Part shown: positions 46,072 through 54,926 of the stretch, piece by piece
How positions within the stretch are numbered: the first letter of the stretch is position 1
How the letters are laid out: every line of letters begins with the position of its first letter
Source of the DNA: Candidatus Binatia bacterium
GTDB taxonomy: Bacteria > Desulfobacterota > Binatia > UBA1149 > CAITLU01
NCBI GenBank assembly: GCA_036493895.1
Contig: DASXOZ010000070.1
Span: forward strand, 102,868 to 166,867
Direction of reading: 5' to 3'
Length of the DNA stretch: 64,000 nt
The notes under the pieces: model-generated
Database searches by the model: none
Told to the model about the DNA's origin: nothing
What the model saw: only the letters and a program-made list of their open reading frames with translations
Made by a program: the position numbers and the translations under genes

Positions 46072-46803
46072 TCAGTGCGAGGCGGGCGCGCCGGCCTTCG
46101 GTGCATCCTTCGATGCCGCAGGCGCCGGATCGTTCTTCTTCGCGTCGGTCGCCGCAGTCGCAGCACCGGCAGGAGCCGCGGCCACGTCGGAAGGAACGTA
46201 CTTGAGCGACGTCAGCGAGCCGTAGAACTGCGTGAAATACAGATCGTTCGCGTAATCCTGGGTACGAGTGACGCACTGGGCGACGAGGTAGTGACGGCGG
46301 TCGGGCGACGCCATCAGGTAGTACACCTCGTACGCGTCCGCCATGTCCTTGACCGGCACGTGGACCAGCAGGCGGTACGTGTACAGGTTCGGAATCGACG
46401 GAACCGGCTCGATCGGAGATTTCGCGACGAGGTCGGTCTTGTGGCTGTCGGCCATCTGGTCGCGGCTGAGCAGCGCCAGCCCGGCAGCATCCGGCACCTG
46501 GACGCTGTCGGGAATGTCGTGGGACTCGAACGTCACGCCGAAGCGCGTGTCGATCTTGGTCTCTTCTTTCTGCTCGGCGTAGATGAGCGCGAACGTGTCC
46601 TTCAGGTTGGCGATCTCGCGCCAGCCGTCCATCTTCGGCGGATTGTAGTGGAAGCCGCCGATCGCGTACTCGTTCTGCGGAATGTTCAGCTGCGTGATGG
46701 CCTGGGCGACGGCAGCCGGACAGCTGGTGGTCAGCCAGGCTGCCGCGCAGGCCGCAGCCGCGGCGCGTAGCCCGAAGCGGTTCGGTTTCACGATCGACTG
46801 CAT
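46072..46803 (-). CDS. Secreted protein of unknown function (243 residues)
   Basis: Signal peptide ([24 protein letters not shown]) followed by a mixed domain (about 45-200): [96 protein letters not shown], then an Ala/Asp/Lys-rich tail. The text resembles proteins annotated only as hypothetical; no family is recognised. GAGGGAT precedes the ATG. It lies 10 bases upstream of the carboxyltransferase and follows the 299-residue gene by 28 bases. Confidence 0.75.
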   Translation of the reverse strand: MQSIVKPNRFGLRAAAAACAAAWLTTSCPAAVAQAITQLNIPQNEYAIGGFHYNPPKMDGWREIANLKDTFALIYAEQKEETKIDTRFGVTFESHDIPDSVQVPDAAGLALLSRDQMADSHKTDLVAKSPIEPVPSIPNLYTYRLLVHVPVKDMADAYEVYYLMASPDRRHYLVAQCVTRTQDYANDLYFTQFYGSLTSLKYVPSDVAAAPAGAATAATDAKKNDPAPAASKDAPKAGAPASH

Positions 46804-46831
46804 GACGGATCCCTCTTGGTTCGTTTCTCGT

Positions 46832-47731
46832 TCAGTGAAAAGCGCCACTGCCCGCGTCAACGGGACAAAGGCGCACCAGCACGGCGGCCATCGCGGCCTC
46901 GCCGTGGTCTTCGTGGATGAGTGTCATCGACAACGCCTCGTCGGGCGGCGCGGCGCCGCGCTCGATGAAGAGCGCAGCGCGAGGCAGCTCGCCCTGCGCG
47001 ACGCCTTCGATCCAGTCTTCGAGCTGCAGCAAACGGTGCCCAACGTCGGTGTCCGGTATCACGAGCGCGCAAGCCGCGGCAGTGCTCGCGGCAACGCGGC
47101 GAGCAGCAGCGCCGCAGGTCGCGGCACGCACGGCCAGGCCCTGCCGTTCCAGCGCGAGGCAAAGTCGCGCGCGTACCTCGCTGTCGGACGCGACGACGAG
47201 AACGGTCTGCGCCGCCGGCGCAGGCTTCTGCTCGAGGAGAGGCTCGCGCATGCGCACGCGGTGATCGATGCCGAGCAACAGCCGCTCGCAGCGATGGATT
47301 CCGTCGGCGAGCTTGTGCTCGACGGCGACATCGGGGCTGCCGAGCTGGCTCTCGATCGTCTCCAGGCGTTCGACGGTCGCATCGAGCACGTCGGCCACCT
47401 CACCGAGGCGCGAGCCCAGCTCGCGAAGGCGACGCGCAAGCCCCGCTTCTTCGGCCGCACTGCTCCTGTCGGGTACGCTCTGGCGTTCTTCCGTTACCGT
47501 CGACGATGAGACGGGAGGTTCGGCGCGAGGCCCCGCCCGGCGCGTGGCGCTGCGTGCCAACTCCTCGACGAGGCGCCGGGCGCGTCCGGCCAGCTTGGCC
47601 AGCGCCTCGCGCTGGTCGCTGTCGGAAAACGCTTCGCCGACGGCGTCCAGCAGGAGCCCGGCGGACGTGGCGCCCTCGGCGCTCGTCGTAGCGCCCTCGG
47701 CGCTCGTCGATGGATCGCTTTTCTCGGGCAT
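46832..47731 (-). CDS. Coiled-coil protein with a degenerate receiver-like C-terminal domain
   Basis: 299 residues: acidic low-complexity N-terminus, a helical/coiled-coil part (about 28-60 and 90-165: LARRLRELGSRLGEVADVLDATVERLETIESQLG), and a C-terminal alpha/beta domain (about 175-299) starting TVLVVASDSEVRARLCLALERQGLAVRAATCG. This looks like the first strands of a receiver domain, with Asp in ALVIPDTDV but without the acidic pair or the Lys. Inference only; no named family. It lies 34 bases after the CBS gene and probably belongs to that operon. A 21-base tandem duplication shapes residues 10-24. Confidence 0.65.
   Translation of the reverse strand: MPEKSDPSTSAEGATTSAEGATSAGLLLDAVGEAFSDSDQREALAKLAGRARRLVEELARSATRRAGPRAEPPVSSSTVTEERQSVPDRSSAAEEAGLARRLRELGSRLGEVADVLDATVERLETIESQLGSPDVAVEHKLADGIHRCERLLLGIDHRVRMREPLLEQKPAPAAQTVLVVASDSEVRARLCLALERQGLAVRAATCGAAARRVAASTAAACALVIPDTDVGHRLLQLEDWIEGVAQGELPRAALFIERGAAPPDEALSMTLIHEDHGEAAMAAVLVRLCPVDAGSGAFH
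47670..47709 (-). repeat. 21-base-period tandem duplication within a coding N-terminus
   Basis: Two identical 19-base units (47670-47688 and 47691-47709, joined by TA) give a 21-base period and encode the repeated SAEGATT/SAEGATS in the 299-residue protein. Confidence 0.7.
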
Positions 47732-47765
47732 CGCGGCCTGCGCGCCGGCGGCTCGGCTGCTGCCG

Positions 47766-48377
47766 TCAGGCCCCTTCGCGCTGGCGCGCGTAGTTCGCCC
47801 GCGGCCTGGGCGGCAGGTTGATCACGCTCTTCGGGAAGAACCCGACGAGATAACCAACGATGTCCTTGACCGACACGATGCCGACCGGTGCGCCGGCCTT
47901 GTCTACCAAGGGAATGTGCCTGTAGCCACCGAGGCTCATCAGGTTGAGCGCGAAGGCGATCGAATCGGTCGGCCGGAGCGTCTCGGGGGTCGAGGTCATC
48001 ACGCGGCGAACCGCGGTCTTGGCAGGGTCGATGCCGGAGGCGACGACGCGCGCGAGGACGTCGCGGTCGGTGAAGATTCCCTTGAGCTTGCCGGCCCGCA
48101 CGACCAGCACGCAGCCGATATGGCGGTCGCGCATCAGGTGCACCGCCTCGAGCACGGTCGTCGGCGACTCGACGGTGATCGCGTCGCTCGGCGGCAGCAC
48201 CGAAAGTGGCCGCGTCAGCACCTTGTCGTTGAAGCGGGAATCTCCGCTCGCGGCGCCCTCGAACTCGGCGATGGTCTTCTCGATGAAACCGGCGACGCTT
48301 TCGCCCGTGTCGTCGGCAGCCTCGTCGGCGGGCCCGCGGCCCTGGGCGGCCGGCGGGAGCTCGTTGGGCGCGCTCAT
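47766..48377 (-). CDS. Tandem CBS-domain protein
   Basis: 203 residues with two CBS motifs: LSVLPPSDAITVESPTTVLEAVHLMRDRHIGCVLVVRAGKLKGIFTDRDVLARVV and VMTSTPETLRPTDSIAFALNLMSLGGYRHIPLVDKAGAPVGIVSVKDIV. Each ends in the nucleotide-contact GIFTDRD/GIVSVKD pattern. Pairs of this kind bind AMP, ATP or SAM and gate partner enzymes. The ATG overlaps the korB stop (ATGA), so it is likely a regulator or accessory of the 2-oxoacid oxidoreductase. Confidence 0.9.
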   Translation of the reverse strand: MSAPNELPPAAQGRGPADEAADDTGESVAGFIEKTIAEFEGAASGDSRFNDKVLTRPLSVLPPSDAITVESPTTVLEAVHLMRDRHIGCVLVVRAGKLKGIFTDRDVLARVVASGIDPAKTAVRRVMTSTPETLRPTDSIAFALNLMSLGGYRHIPLVDKAGAPVGIVSVKDIVGYLVGFFPKSVINLPPRPRANYARQREGA

Positions 48378-49411
48378 GCGACGGTCCAGGTCTCGCCGCT
48401 GCGATAGAGCTGGTCGAAATCGCCTTCGCCGCGGCTCGAGCGTGCTTCGTCGATCTGCGCGTGCACCGACTGCTCGTAGATCGGGTGCTGGGGCCCGTCG
48501 ACGCAGCGGAGCACGCCGAGCGGCAGCGGCGTTCCCGAGCCCGGGTGCCCGAGGCGCGCCAGAAGCTGGGTCATCACCGGATTGGTCTCGTCGTGAACCG
48601 CGATCTGCGACGCGTTGACGTCATCGACGGAGACGACTTCGGCCGAGAGGTCGGGACGCAGGCGGATGCCGCGGCGCAGGTCGGCGCCGAACAGCAGCGG
48701 CTTTCCGTGCTCGATCTGGATGCGGTTGTCGTCCTTGACCGTCTTGTCGGTGATCGCGTCGAACGCTCCGTCGTTGAACACGGGACAGTTCTGCACGATC
48801 TCGACGAAGGAAGTTCCCTTGTGCGCCGCTGCCCGATGCAGCATCGCCTGCAGGTGCTTGGCTTCGACGTCGACGGTACGCGCGATGAACGTGGCGCCGG
48901 CGCCGAGCGCGAGCGCAGCCGGATCGAACGGAGGATCGACGACGCCGAGAGGACTCGACTTGGTGACCTGCCCGACGCGCGAGGTCGGCGAATACTGGCC
49001 CTTGGTGAGGCCGTAGATCTCGTTGTTGAACAGCAGGATGTTCACGTCGACGTTGCGGCGCAGGATGTGGATCAGGTGGTTGCCGCCGATCGACAGGCCG
49101 TCTCCGTCACCGGTGACGAGCCACACCGACAGCTCCGGCCGCGCCAGCTTGAGCCCGGTGGCGATGGCGGGCGCACGGCCGTGGATGCTGTGGAAGCCGT
49201 ACGTGTTCATGTAGTACGGGAAACGGCTCGAGCAGCCGATTCCCGAGACGAACACGATGTTCTCGCGCGCGATGCCGAGATCCGGCATCACCTTCTGCAC
49301 CTGCGACAGGATGGCGTAGTCCCCGCATCCCGGGCACCAGCGCACGTCCTGGTCGGAAGCGAAATCCTTGCGGCCCGCCTTTGGCGTGGCAGGGGCTTCG
49401 GCAATGCTCAC
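48374..49411 (-). CDS. korB: 2-oxoacid:ferredoxin oxidoreductase, beta subunit
   Basis: 345-residue thiamine-pyrophosphate-binding subunit: WCPGCGDYAILSQVQKVM, FVSGIGCSSRFPYYMNTYGFHSIHGRAPAIATGLKLARPEL, TPP motif GDGDGLSIGGNHLIHILRRNVDVNILLFNNEIYGLTKGQYSPTS. With KorA it oxidises 2-oxoglutarate (or a similar 2-oxoacid) with CoA, reducing ferredoxin. GTG start in a GTGA overlap with korA. No separate ferredoxin (delta) subunit gene is present. Confidence 0.93.
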   Translation of the reverse strand: MSIAEAPATPKAGRKDFASDQDVRWCPGCGDYAILSQVQKVMPDLGIARENIVFVSGIGCSSRFPYYMNTYGFHSIHGRAPAIATGLKLARPELSVWLVTGDGDGLSIGGNHLIHILRRNVDVNILLFNNEIYGLTKGQYSPTSRVGQVTKSSPLGVVDPPFDPAALALGAGATFIARTVDVEAKHLQAMLHRAAAHKGTSFVEIVQNCPVFNDGAFDAITDKTVKDDNRIQIEHGKPLLFGADLRRGIRLRPDLSAEVVSVDDVNASQIAVHDETNPVMTQLLARLGHPGSGTPLPLGVLRCVDGPQHPIYEQSVHAQIDEARSSRGEGDFDQLYRSGETWTVA

Positions 49412-51330
49412 TTGTGCTGCTCCTTGCCGACCGGCCCGGCAGTTGCCGGCCCGACGGTTGCGGGCTCGCCGCCGTGGCGTTCGGAAATGATGCTGCGAAA
49501 CGTCGTCGTCAACTCGGCGGCCGTGTACGGCTGACCCTTGATCTTGTTGACCGGGATCGCGTCGATCACGAGCTGGTCGCGAAGGATGCGCACGAGCTGG
49601 CCCATGTTCATCTCCGGCACGATCACCGTGCGGAAGCGGCGAAGCACGCGCCCGAGATCCTTCGGAAGCGGATTGATCCAGCGCAGGTGAACGTGGCCGA
49701 CCGCGAGGCCTTCGGCGTTCAGGCGCGCCACGGCTTCTTCGATCGCGCCGTACGTCGATCCCCAGCCGACGACGACGGCCTCGCCGAGCTCGCTGCCCGT
49801 CACGCGCGTCGGCGGCAGGCTGTCGGCGATGCGGGCAACCTTGTCGGCGCGCACGCGCACCATGCGCTCGTGGTTGGCCGGCGAATAGCTGATGTCACCG
49901 CTGTCGTAGTCTTTCTCGATTCCGCCGATGCGATGCTCCAGGGCCGGCGTTCCAGGCTTGACCCACGGCCTGGCCAGCGTGTCTTCGTCGCGAAGATACG
50001 GGTGGAAGCCGACGGTGTTGGTCCAGAAGTGCACGGGATCGGCGGGGATGTCGTCGTAGCTCGGCAGCTTCCACGGCTGCGAGCCGTTGGCGAGGTAACC
50101 GTCCGAGAGCAGGAAGACCGGAGTCATGTGGCGCGCGGCGACGCGTACCGCTTCGATTGCCGCATAGAAGCAATCGGTCGGCGTCGACGCCGCGATGACC
50201 GGAACCGGGCACTCTCCGTTGCGGCCGTAGACGGCCTGCAGCAGGTCGGCCTGCTCGGTCTTGGTCGGCAGTCCGGTACTCGGGCCGCCGCGCTGCACGT
50301 TGACGATCACCAGAGGAAGCTCGGTCATGACGGCAAGGCCGATCGCTTCGGTCTTGAGCGCGATGCCCGGACCGCTCGAAGCGGTAATGCCGAGGGCGCC
50401 TCCGAACGACGCGCCGATGGCGGCGCTGACGGCAGCGATCTCGTCCTCGGCCTGGAAAGTCACGATGCCGAAATGCTTCTGCGCGGCCAGCTCGTGCAGG
50501 ATGTCGCTGGCCGGAGTGATCGGATAAGAACCGTAGAAAAGGCGCAGCCCGGCTCGCGCGGCGCCCGTCATCAGGCCCCACGCCGTTGCCTGGTTGCCGG
50601 TGATGCTGGTGTACAGGCCCGGCGCGATGCGCGCGGGGCCAACTTCATAGCGCGTGACGAACAGCTCGGTCGTCTCGCCGAAATTCCAGCCGGCCTTGAA
50701 CACGCGTGTGTTCGCCTCGACGAGCGCGGGGTTCTTGCGAAAGCGCGACGCGATCCACCGCAACGTCTCCTCGGTGGGCCGGTTGTAGAGCCAGCTGCAA
50801 AGGCCGAGCGCGAAAAAGTTGCGGCAGCGCACGACCGAGCGCGTCGGCAGGTCCATGTCGGCCACGGCCTGCGTCGTCAGCTTCGTCATCGGAATGTCGA
50901 CGAGGCGCCAGCGCGAGAGCTCGCCGGTCTTGCCCGGATGCTCGGCGTATCCCGCCTTGACGAGGTTCGACTTCGTGAATGCGTCTCCGTCGATAACGAG
51001 AGTACCGCCGTCGCGAAGGTCGCCGACGTTCACTTTCAATGCCGCCGGGTTCATCGCGACGAGCACGTCGGGCTGGTCGCCGGGCGTGTAGACGGTCTTG
51101 CTCGAAAAATGCAGCTGGAAGCCGCTGACTCCGGCCAGCGTTCCGGCAGGCGCGCGGATCTCGGCGGGAAAGTCGGGCAGCGTCGCGATGTCGTTGCCTG
51201 CCAGCGCCGACTCGGTCGTGAACTTCGTGCCTGTCACCTGCATGCCGTCACCGGAATCCCCGGCGAAGCGGATCACGACGGTTTCGACTGTTTCCGAGGC
51301 CTTCGGCGGCACGCTCGAGGCTTGCGACAT
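49408..51330 (-). CDS. korA: 2-oxoacid:ferredoxin oxidoreductase, fused gamma-alpha subunit
   Basis: A 640-residue fusion. The gamma domain is residues about 10-200 (VVIRFAGDSGDGMQVTGTKF ... FPAEIRAPAGTLAGVSGFQL), and the alpha domain follows (RIAPGLYTSITGNQATAWGLMTGAARAGLRLFYGSYPITPASDILHELA, FQAEDEIAAVSAAIGASFGGALGITASSGPGIALK, VNVQRGGPSTGLPTKTEQADL). This gamma-alpha order matches KorA of aerobes with the two-subunit enzyme. The start at 51330 has AAGGAG; the frame opens to 51468 but a promoter lies there. Confidence 0.94.
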   Translation of the reverse strand: MSQASSVPPKASETVETVVIRFAGDSGDGMQVTGTKFTTESALAGNDIATLPDFPAEIRAPAGTLAGVSGFQLHFSSKTVYTPGDQPDVLVAMNPAALKVNVGDLRDGGTLVIDGDAFTKSNLVKAGYAEHPGKTGELSRWRLVDIPMTKLTTQAVADMDLPTRSVVRCRNFFALGLCSWLYNRPTEETLRWIASRFRKNPALVEANTRVFKAGWNFGETTELFVTRYEVGPARIAPGLYTSITGNQATAWGLMTGAARAGLRLFYGSYPITPASDILHELAAQKHFGIVTFQAEDEIAAVSAAIGASFGGALGITASSGPGIALKTEAIGLAVMTELPLVIVNVQRGGPSTGLPTKTEQADLLQAVYGRNGECPVPVIAASTPTDCFYAAIEAVRVAARHMTPVFLLSDGYLANGSQPWKLPSYDDIPADPVHFWTNTVGFHPYLRDEDTLARPWVKPGTPALEHRIGGIEKDYDSGDISYSPANHERMVRVRADKVARIADSLPPTRVTGSELGEAVVVGWGSTYGAIEEAVARLNAEGLAVGHVHLRWINPLPKDLGRVLRRFRTVIVPEMNMGQLVRILRDQLVIDAIPVNKIKGQPYTAAELTTTFRSIISERHGGEPATVGPATAGPVGKEQHK

Positions 51331-51417
51331 GAAAATGGACTCCTTGGCGTCCGCTGCCGCGTCCGACGGCGCGCGCGCTCCCGCACGCCCCGCTACGCGG
51401 TGCGACCCGACGCCCTG

Positions 51418-51446
51418 ATTGTATGCACGGAAATGAGCGGGGACAA
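51418..51446 (-). promoter_or_regulatory. Sigma70-like promoter of the korAB operon
   Basis: On the minus strand TTGTCC (51446-51441) and TACAAT (51423-51418) are spaced by exactly 17 bases; the -10 matches five of six consensus bases and the -35 four of six. It would give a leader of about 80 bases before the korA ATG at 51330. No other structure is evident in the 276-base gap 51331-51606. Confidence 0.6.
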
Positions 51447-51606
51447 TGCTTTCCCGCACGCTGGTCAAGGCCGGCTTATTGTCGTGGTCCCCGCTGCGGC
51501 CGTCCGGATCCCTGCCCGTTCGGGGCTGGTCCGAACAAATGCGGACAGCATCAGTACTGCTAAAGCCACACCCCGCCGTACATTCGCAGAGGCAATGCAG
51601 CGGCGC

Positions 51607-52521
51607 TCAGAGGGCCGGTTCGACCCCAGGAGGGCGCGTTTTCCAGCGCCGGTGTGCCCAGTTCCACTGGTGGGGAAAGCGGCGGACCACCCGGTCGATC
51701 TCCGCCGCGTAGCGCTCGGTCAGGCTGCGCAGCACGAGGTCGCGGGTGCCGGGCGGCTGGCGCGGCGGCGCGCCTATCAGCTCGCCTATGAACGGCGAGG
51801 TGCCGCCGTCGTTCCAGATGGCGAACACCGGCAGCACGGGCGCCGAGCTGGTCATGCTCAGGCGCGCCAGCATCGTCGACGTGCACGCCTGCTGCCCGAG
51901 CACGTCGACGAAGATCCCGCGCCCCTGTCTCTGGTTCTGGTCCAGCGGAACGGCAACGCAGCCGCCGGCGCCGAGGATGCGCAATGCATCGCGCACCGCC
52001 GCCCCACGACCGAGCGTCGCCACCCCGCAGCGGCGTCGCTCTTCGATGAGAAAGCGGTCGATCTCGACGATGCCGAGCGAACGATGGAACACCGCGACGG
52101 GAGCCACGGTGCTTCCGAAGATTCGCGCGAGCAGCTCGAAGTTGCCGATGTGCGCGGTCAGCAGAAGCAGGCCGCGGCCCTGCGCGAGTCCTTCGGCCAC
52201 GGCTGCGGCGACGGACTTCCACGCCGGATCTTCGCGGGCCGCGCCGATCAGGGCGTCGCAATCGACAGCCTCGGCACCGATGCGGCCCCAGTTGCGGAAC
52301 GAGGCCGTGACGACCGAATCGCGCACCACCCGGTCCATCTGCGGAAACGCGATCGCGAGGTTGTCCTCGACCACGGCGCGGTGACGGCGGTCGAGGATCA
52401 TCAGCGCGCCGCCGATGCCTTCGAGCGCACGGCGCGACGCCTTCGGCCCTGCGCTGCGCAGCAGGGCCCAGGCTGCCCTCAGAAGCAGCCACGCGGCACG
52501 ATCGCCGGCCTTTTTCAGCAT
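51607..52521 (-). CDS. LpxL/HtrB-family lysophospholipid acyltransferase
   Basis: A protein of about 304 residues from the lipid A late acyltransferase family: a membrane-associated N-terminus (DRAAWLLLRAAWALL), VVEDNLAIAFPQMD, the catalytic H-x4-E motif LLLLTAHIGNFELLARIF, AVFHRSLGIVEIDRFLIEERRRCG, and CVAVPLDQNQRQGRGIFVDVLGQQACTSTM. Acceptor may be lipid A precursor or another lipid. The frame opens to a GTG at 52590, but this would overlap the divergent mutase start, so I choose the ATG at 52521, which begins MLKKAGDRAAW. Confidence 0.88.
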   Translation of the reverse strand: MLKKAGDRAAWLLLRAAWALLRSAGPKASRRALEGIGGALMILDRRHRAVVEDNLAIAFPQMDRVVRDSVVTASFRNWGRIGAEAVDCDALIGAAREDPAWKSVAAAVAEGLAQGRGLLLLTAHIGNFELLARIFGSTVAPVAVFHRSLGIVEIDRFLIEERRRCGVATLGRGAAVRDALRILGAGGCVAVPLDQNQRQGRGIFVDVLGQQACTSTMLARLSMTSSAPVLPVFAIWNDGGTSPFIGELIGAPPRQPPGTRDLVLRSLTERYAAEIDRVVRRFPHQWNWAHRRWKTRPPGVEPAL

Positions 52522-52595
52522 CGGCCGCGGCGGTCCGTTTCCGGCCCCCTCCTCCCGTTGAGCAACTGCCACTGTCCTGCTACTTGTCACCGGCC

Positions 52596-54563
52596 ATGGA
52601 AAAGCGCGACCAGCCTTGGATCATCCGCACGTATTCCGGCTACAGCTCGGCCAAGGTTTCCAACGAGCTTTACCGAAGGAACCTGGCCAAGGGCCAGACC
52701 GGACTGAGCGTCGCCTTCGACCTGCCGACGCAGACCGGTTACGACAGCGATCATCCGTTGGCACGCGGCGAAGTCGGCAAAGTCGGCGTGCCGATCGGCA
52801 ACATCGGCGACATGCAGACGCTGTTCGAGGGCATTCCCCTCGACCGCATGAATACGTCGATGACGATCAACGCGACTGGCGCCTGGCTGCTCGCGCTCTA
52901 CATCGCCGTCGCCGAGCGCCAGGGCGTAAAGCCGGCGGTGCTGCAGGGCACGATCCAGAACGACATCATCAAGGAATATCTCTCGCGCGGCACCTACGTC
53001 TTCCCGCCGGCGCCGTCGCTGCGCCTCGCGGCCGACATCATCACGTACACGGTGCGCGAGGTTCCCAGGTGGAACCCGATCAACATCTGCAGCTACCACC
53101 TGCAGGAAGCGGGGGCCACGCCGGTCGAAGAGCTCGCATTCACGCTGGCCAACGCCCAGGCCGTCCTCGACGAGGTGCGAAGCCGCGGTGTGGCCGCCGA
53201 CGAGATGGCTCAGGTCTTCAACCGCATCTCGTTCTTCGTCAACGCGAGCATCCGGTTCATCGAAGAAGTCTGCAAGATGCGCGCGTTCACGAAGGCGTGG
53301 GACGAGATCGGCGCGAAACGCTACGGCGTGACCGATCCGAAGATGCGCCGCTTCCGCTACGGCGTGCAGGTGAACTCCCTCGGCCTCACCGAGCAGCAGC
53401 CGGAGAACAACGCGATCCGCATCGCACTGGAGATGCTCGGCGTCGTGCTGTCGCGCGACGCCAGGGCGCGAGCGGTGCAGCTGCCTGCATGGAACGAAGC
53501 GCTCGGGTTGCCGCGGCCGTGGGACCAGCAGTGGTCGCTGCGCACCCAGCAGATCATGGCCTTCGAGACCGACATCCTCGAGTACGAGGACATCTTCAAC
53601 GGCTCGCCGGTCATCCAGCGCAAGGTCGACGAGCTGCTGGCCGAGGCCGGCGCCGAGCTCGCGCGCGTCGAGGAGCTCGGCGGAGCCGTCAAGGCGGTCG
53701 AGTCGAGCTACTTCAAGCAGCGGCTGGTCGAGTCCAACGCTCGGCGCGTGCGGCGCATCGAGGCCGGCGAGCAGAAAGTGATCGGCGTCAACGCCTTCGA
53801 ACAGTCGGAGCCGTCCCCGCTGACGGCCGACATCGAGACGGCGATCTTCCGCGCCGATCCGAAGGCCGAGCAGGAACAGGTCGAGCGCCTGCGTGCATTC
53901 CGCGCGTCGCGCAGCCAGGCCGACGTCGACGCCGCGCTGGCCGCACTGGCCGACGCGGTGCGCGCGGGCGACAACGTCATGCACGCATCGATTCGCTGCG
54001 CGCACGCCGGCGCCACCACCGGAGAATGGTCCGACACCCTGCGCACGATTTACGGCGAATACCGCGCGCCGACCGGCGTGACCGGCCAGGCGAGCGCGGC
54101 CAGCGACGAGCTCGCCGAGCTTCGCTCGCGGATGCACGCACTGGCCGGGCGCATCGGGCACACGCCACGCCTTCTCGTCGGCAAGCCGGGCCTGGACGGG
54201 CACAGCAACGGCGCAGAGCAGATCGCCGTGCGCGCTCGCGATGCAGGCATGGACGTGATCTACCAAGGCATACGCCTGACGGTCGAAGAGATCGTCGCGA
54301 CCGCCCAGCAGGAAGACGTCGACGCGATCGGGCTGAGCATCCTGTCCGGCTCGCACATGGCGCTGGTGCCCGCGATGCTCGACCAGCTCGCCAGAGCGGG
54401 AATGAGCGACGTGCCGGTGATCATCGGCGGAATCATTCCGGAGGACGACGCCAGGGCGCTGCGCGCGATGGGCGTCGCTGCCGTCTACACGCCGAAGAAC
54501 TTCGAGCTGAGCCGCATCATGGGCGACATCGCCGGCATCATCGAGCAGCGCCAGGCTGCCTGA
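52596..54563 (+). CDS. meaA: Ethylmalonyl-CoA mutase (MeaA type), B12-dependent
   Basis: A 655-residue single-chain mutase whose sequence follows the MeaA subgroup: AKGQTGLSVAFDLPTQTGYDSDHPLARGEVGKVGVPIGNIGDM, NTSMTINATGAWLLALYIAVAERQG, RYGVQVNSLGLTEQQPENN, RAVQLPAWNEALGLPRPWDQQWSLRTQQIMAFE. The C-terminal B12 domain carries GKPGLDGHSNGAEQIA (DxHxxG) and LSILSGSHM. MeaA converts ethylmalonyl-CoA to methylsuccinyl-CoA in the ethylmalonyl-CoA pathway. I see no crotonyl-CoA carboxylase/reductase or mesaconyl-CoA genes here. The ATG at 52596 lacks a clear ribosome-binding site; a TTG at 52584 is the alternative. Confidence 0.88.
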   Translation: MEKRDQPWIIRTYSGYSSAKVSNELYRRNLAKGQTGLSVAFDLPTQTGYDSDHPLARGEVGKVGVPIGNIGDMQTLFEGIPLDRMNTSMTINATGAWLLALYIAVAERQGVKPAVLQGTIQNDIIKEYLSRGTYVFPPAPSLRLAADIITYTVREVPRWNPINICSYHLQEAGATPVEELAFTLANAQAVLDEVRSRGVAADEMAQVFNRISFFVNASIRFIEEVCKMRAFTKAWDEIGAKRYGVTDPKMRRFRYGVQVNSLGLTEQQPENNAIRIALEMLGVVLSRDARARAVQLPAWNEALGLPRPWDQQWSLRTQQIMAFETDILEYEDIFNGSPVIQRKVDELLAEAGAELARVEELGGAVKAVESSYFKQRLVESNARRVRRIEAGEQKVIGVNAFEQSEPSPLTADIETAIFRADPKAEQEQVERLRAFRASRSQADVDAALAALADAVRAGDNVMHASIRCAHAGATTGEWSDTLRTIYGEYRAPTGVTGQASAASDELAELRSRMHALAGRIGHTPRLLVGKPGLDGHSNGAEQIAVRARDAGMDVIYQGIRLTVEEIVATAQQEDVDAIGLSILSGSHMALVPAMLDQLARAGMSDVPVIIGGIIPEDDARALRAMGVAAVYTPKNFELSRIMGDIAGIIEQRQAA

Positions 54564-54572
54564 GACGGGAAC

Positions 54573-54608
54573 CCCCCGGAGCACGAAATCCTCTCCGAGT
54601 TCCGGGGG
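54573..54608 (+). terminator. Weak terminator-like hairpin after meaA
   Basis: CCCCCGGA (54573-54580) pairs with TCCGGGGG (54601-54608) across a 20-base loop, 10 bases past the meaA stop. No U run, so low confidence. Confidence 0.4.
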
Positions 54609-54926
54609 CCTCTGTCACCTGCCGGCTGTCTCCGGTCCCCGCTGCCCTGCTCCCCGCACCCCCCGTGCGGGTCGCTTACCGAACTGTCACTACAGCAGGG
54701 TCGCGCGCGGCATGCCCCGCGAAACCAAAGGTTTTTTCGCTCGCGCGCCCGGCCCCGGCCCCCCGAACCTTGAGAATGGAAGAAAACTTCTTGCAGCCAC
54801 GAAAAGGTCGCGCTTACAGAGAAGTCAATAGTGCGTGGAGGGGCGCCTTCCGGCATCTCGCCGTGGGCCGTTTTCCCTTGCCGCCACCGGGTGGGATCGC
54901 CAGCAGGACCCCGCGAGGACGTGCCG
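54609..54926. other. Intergenic region without recognisable gene
   Basis: Nothing convincing is seen on either strand. It holds the most A/T-rich short stretch nearby (about 54770-54840, with GAAAACTTC and TACAGAGAAG), a plausible place for a promoter of the large Cys-rich gene, but no -35/-10 pair is convincing. Confidence 0.4.

Noticed and set aside
49381-52707. Plus-strand open frame of 1,108 codons antisense to korA and the acyltransferase
   Set aside because: Shadow of korA and the LPLAT gene; no recognisable motifs, and it ends in another frame of the mutase gene.
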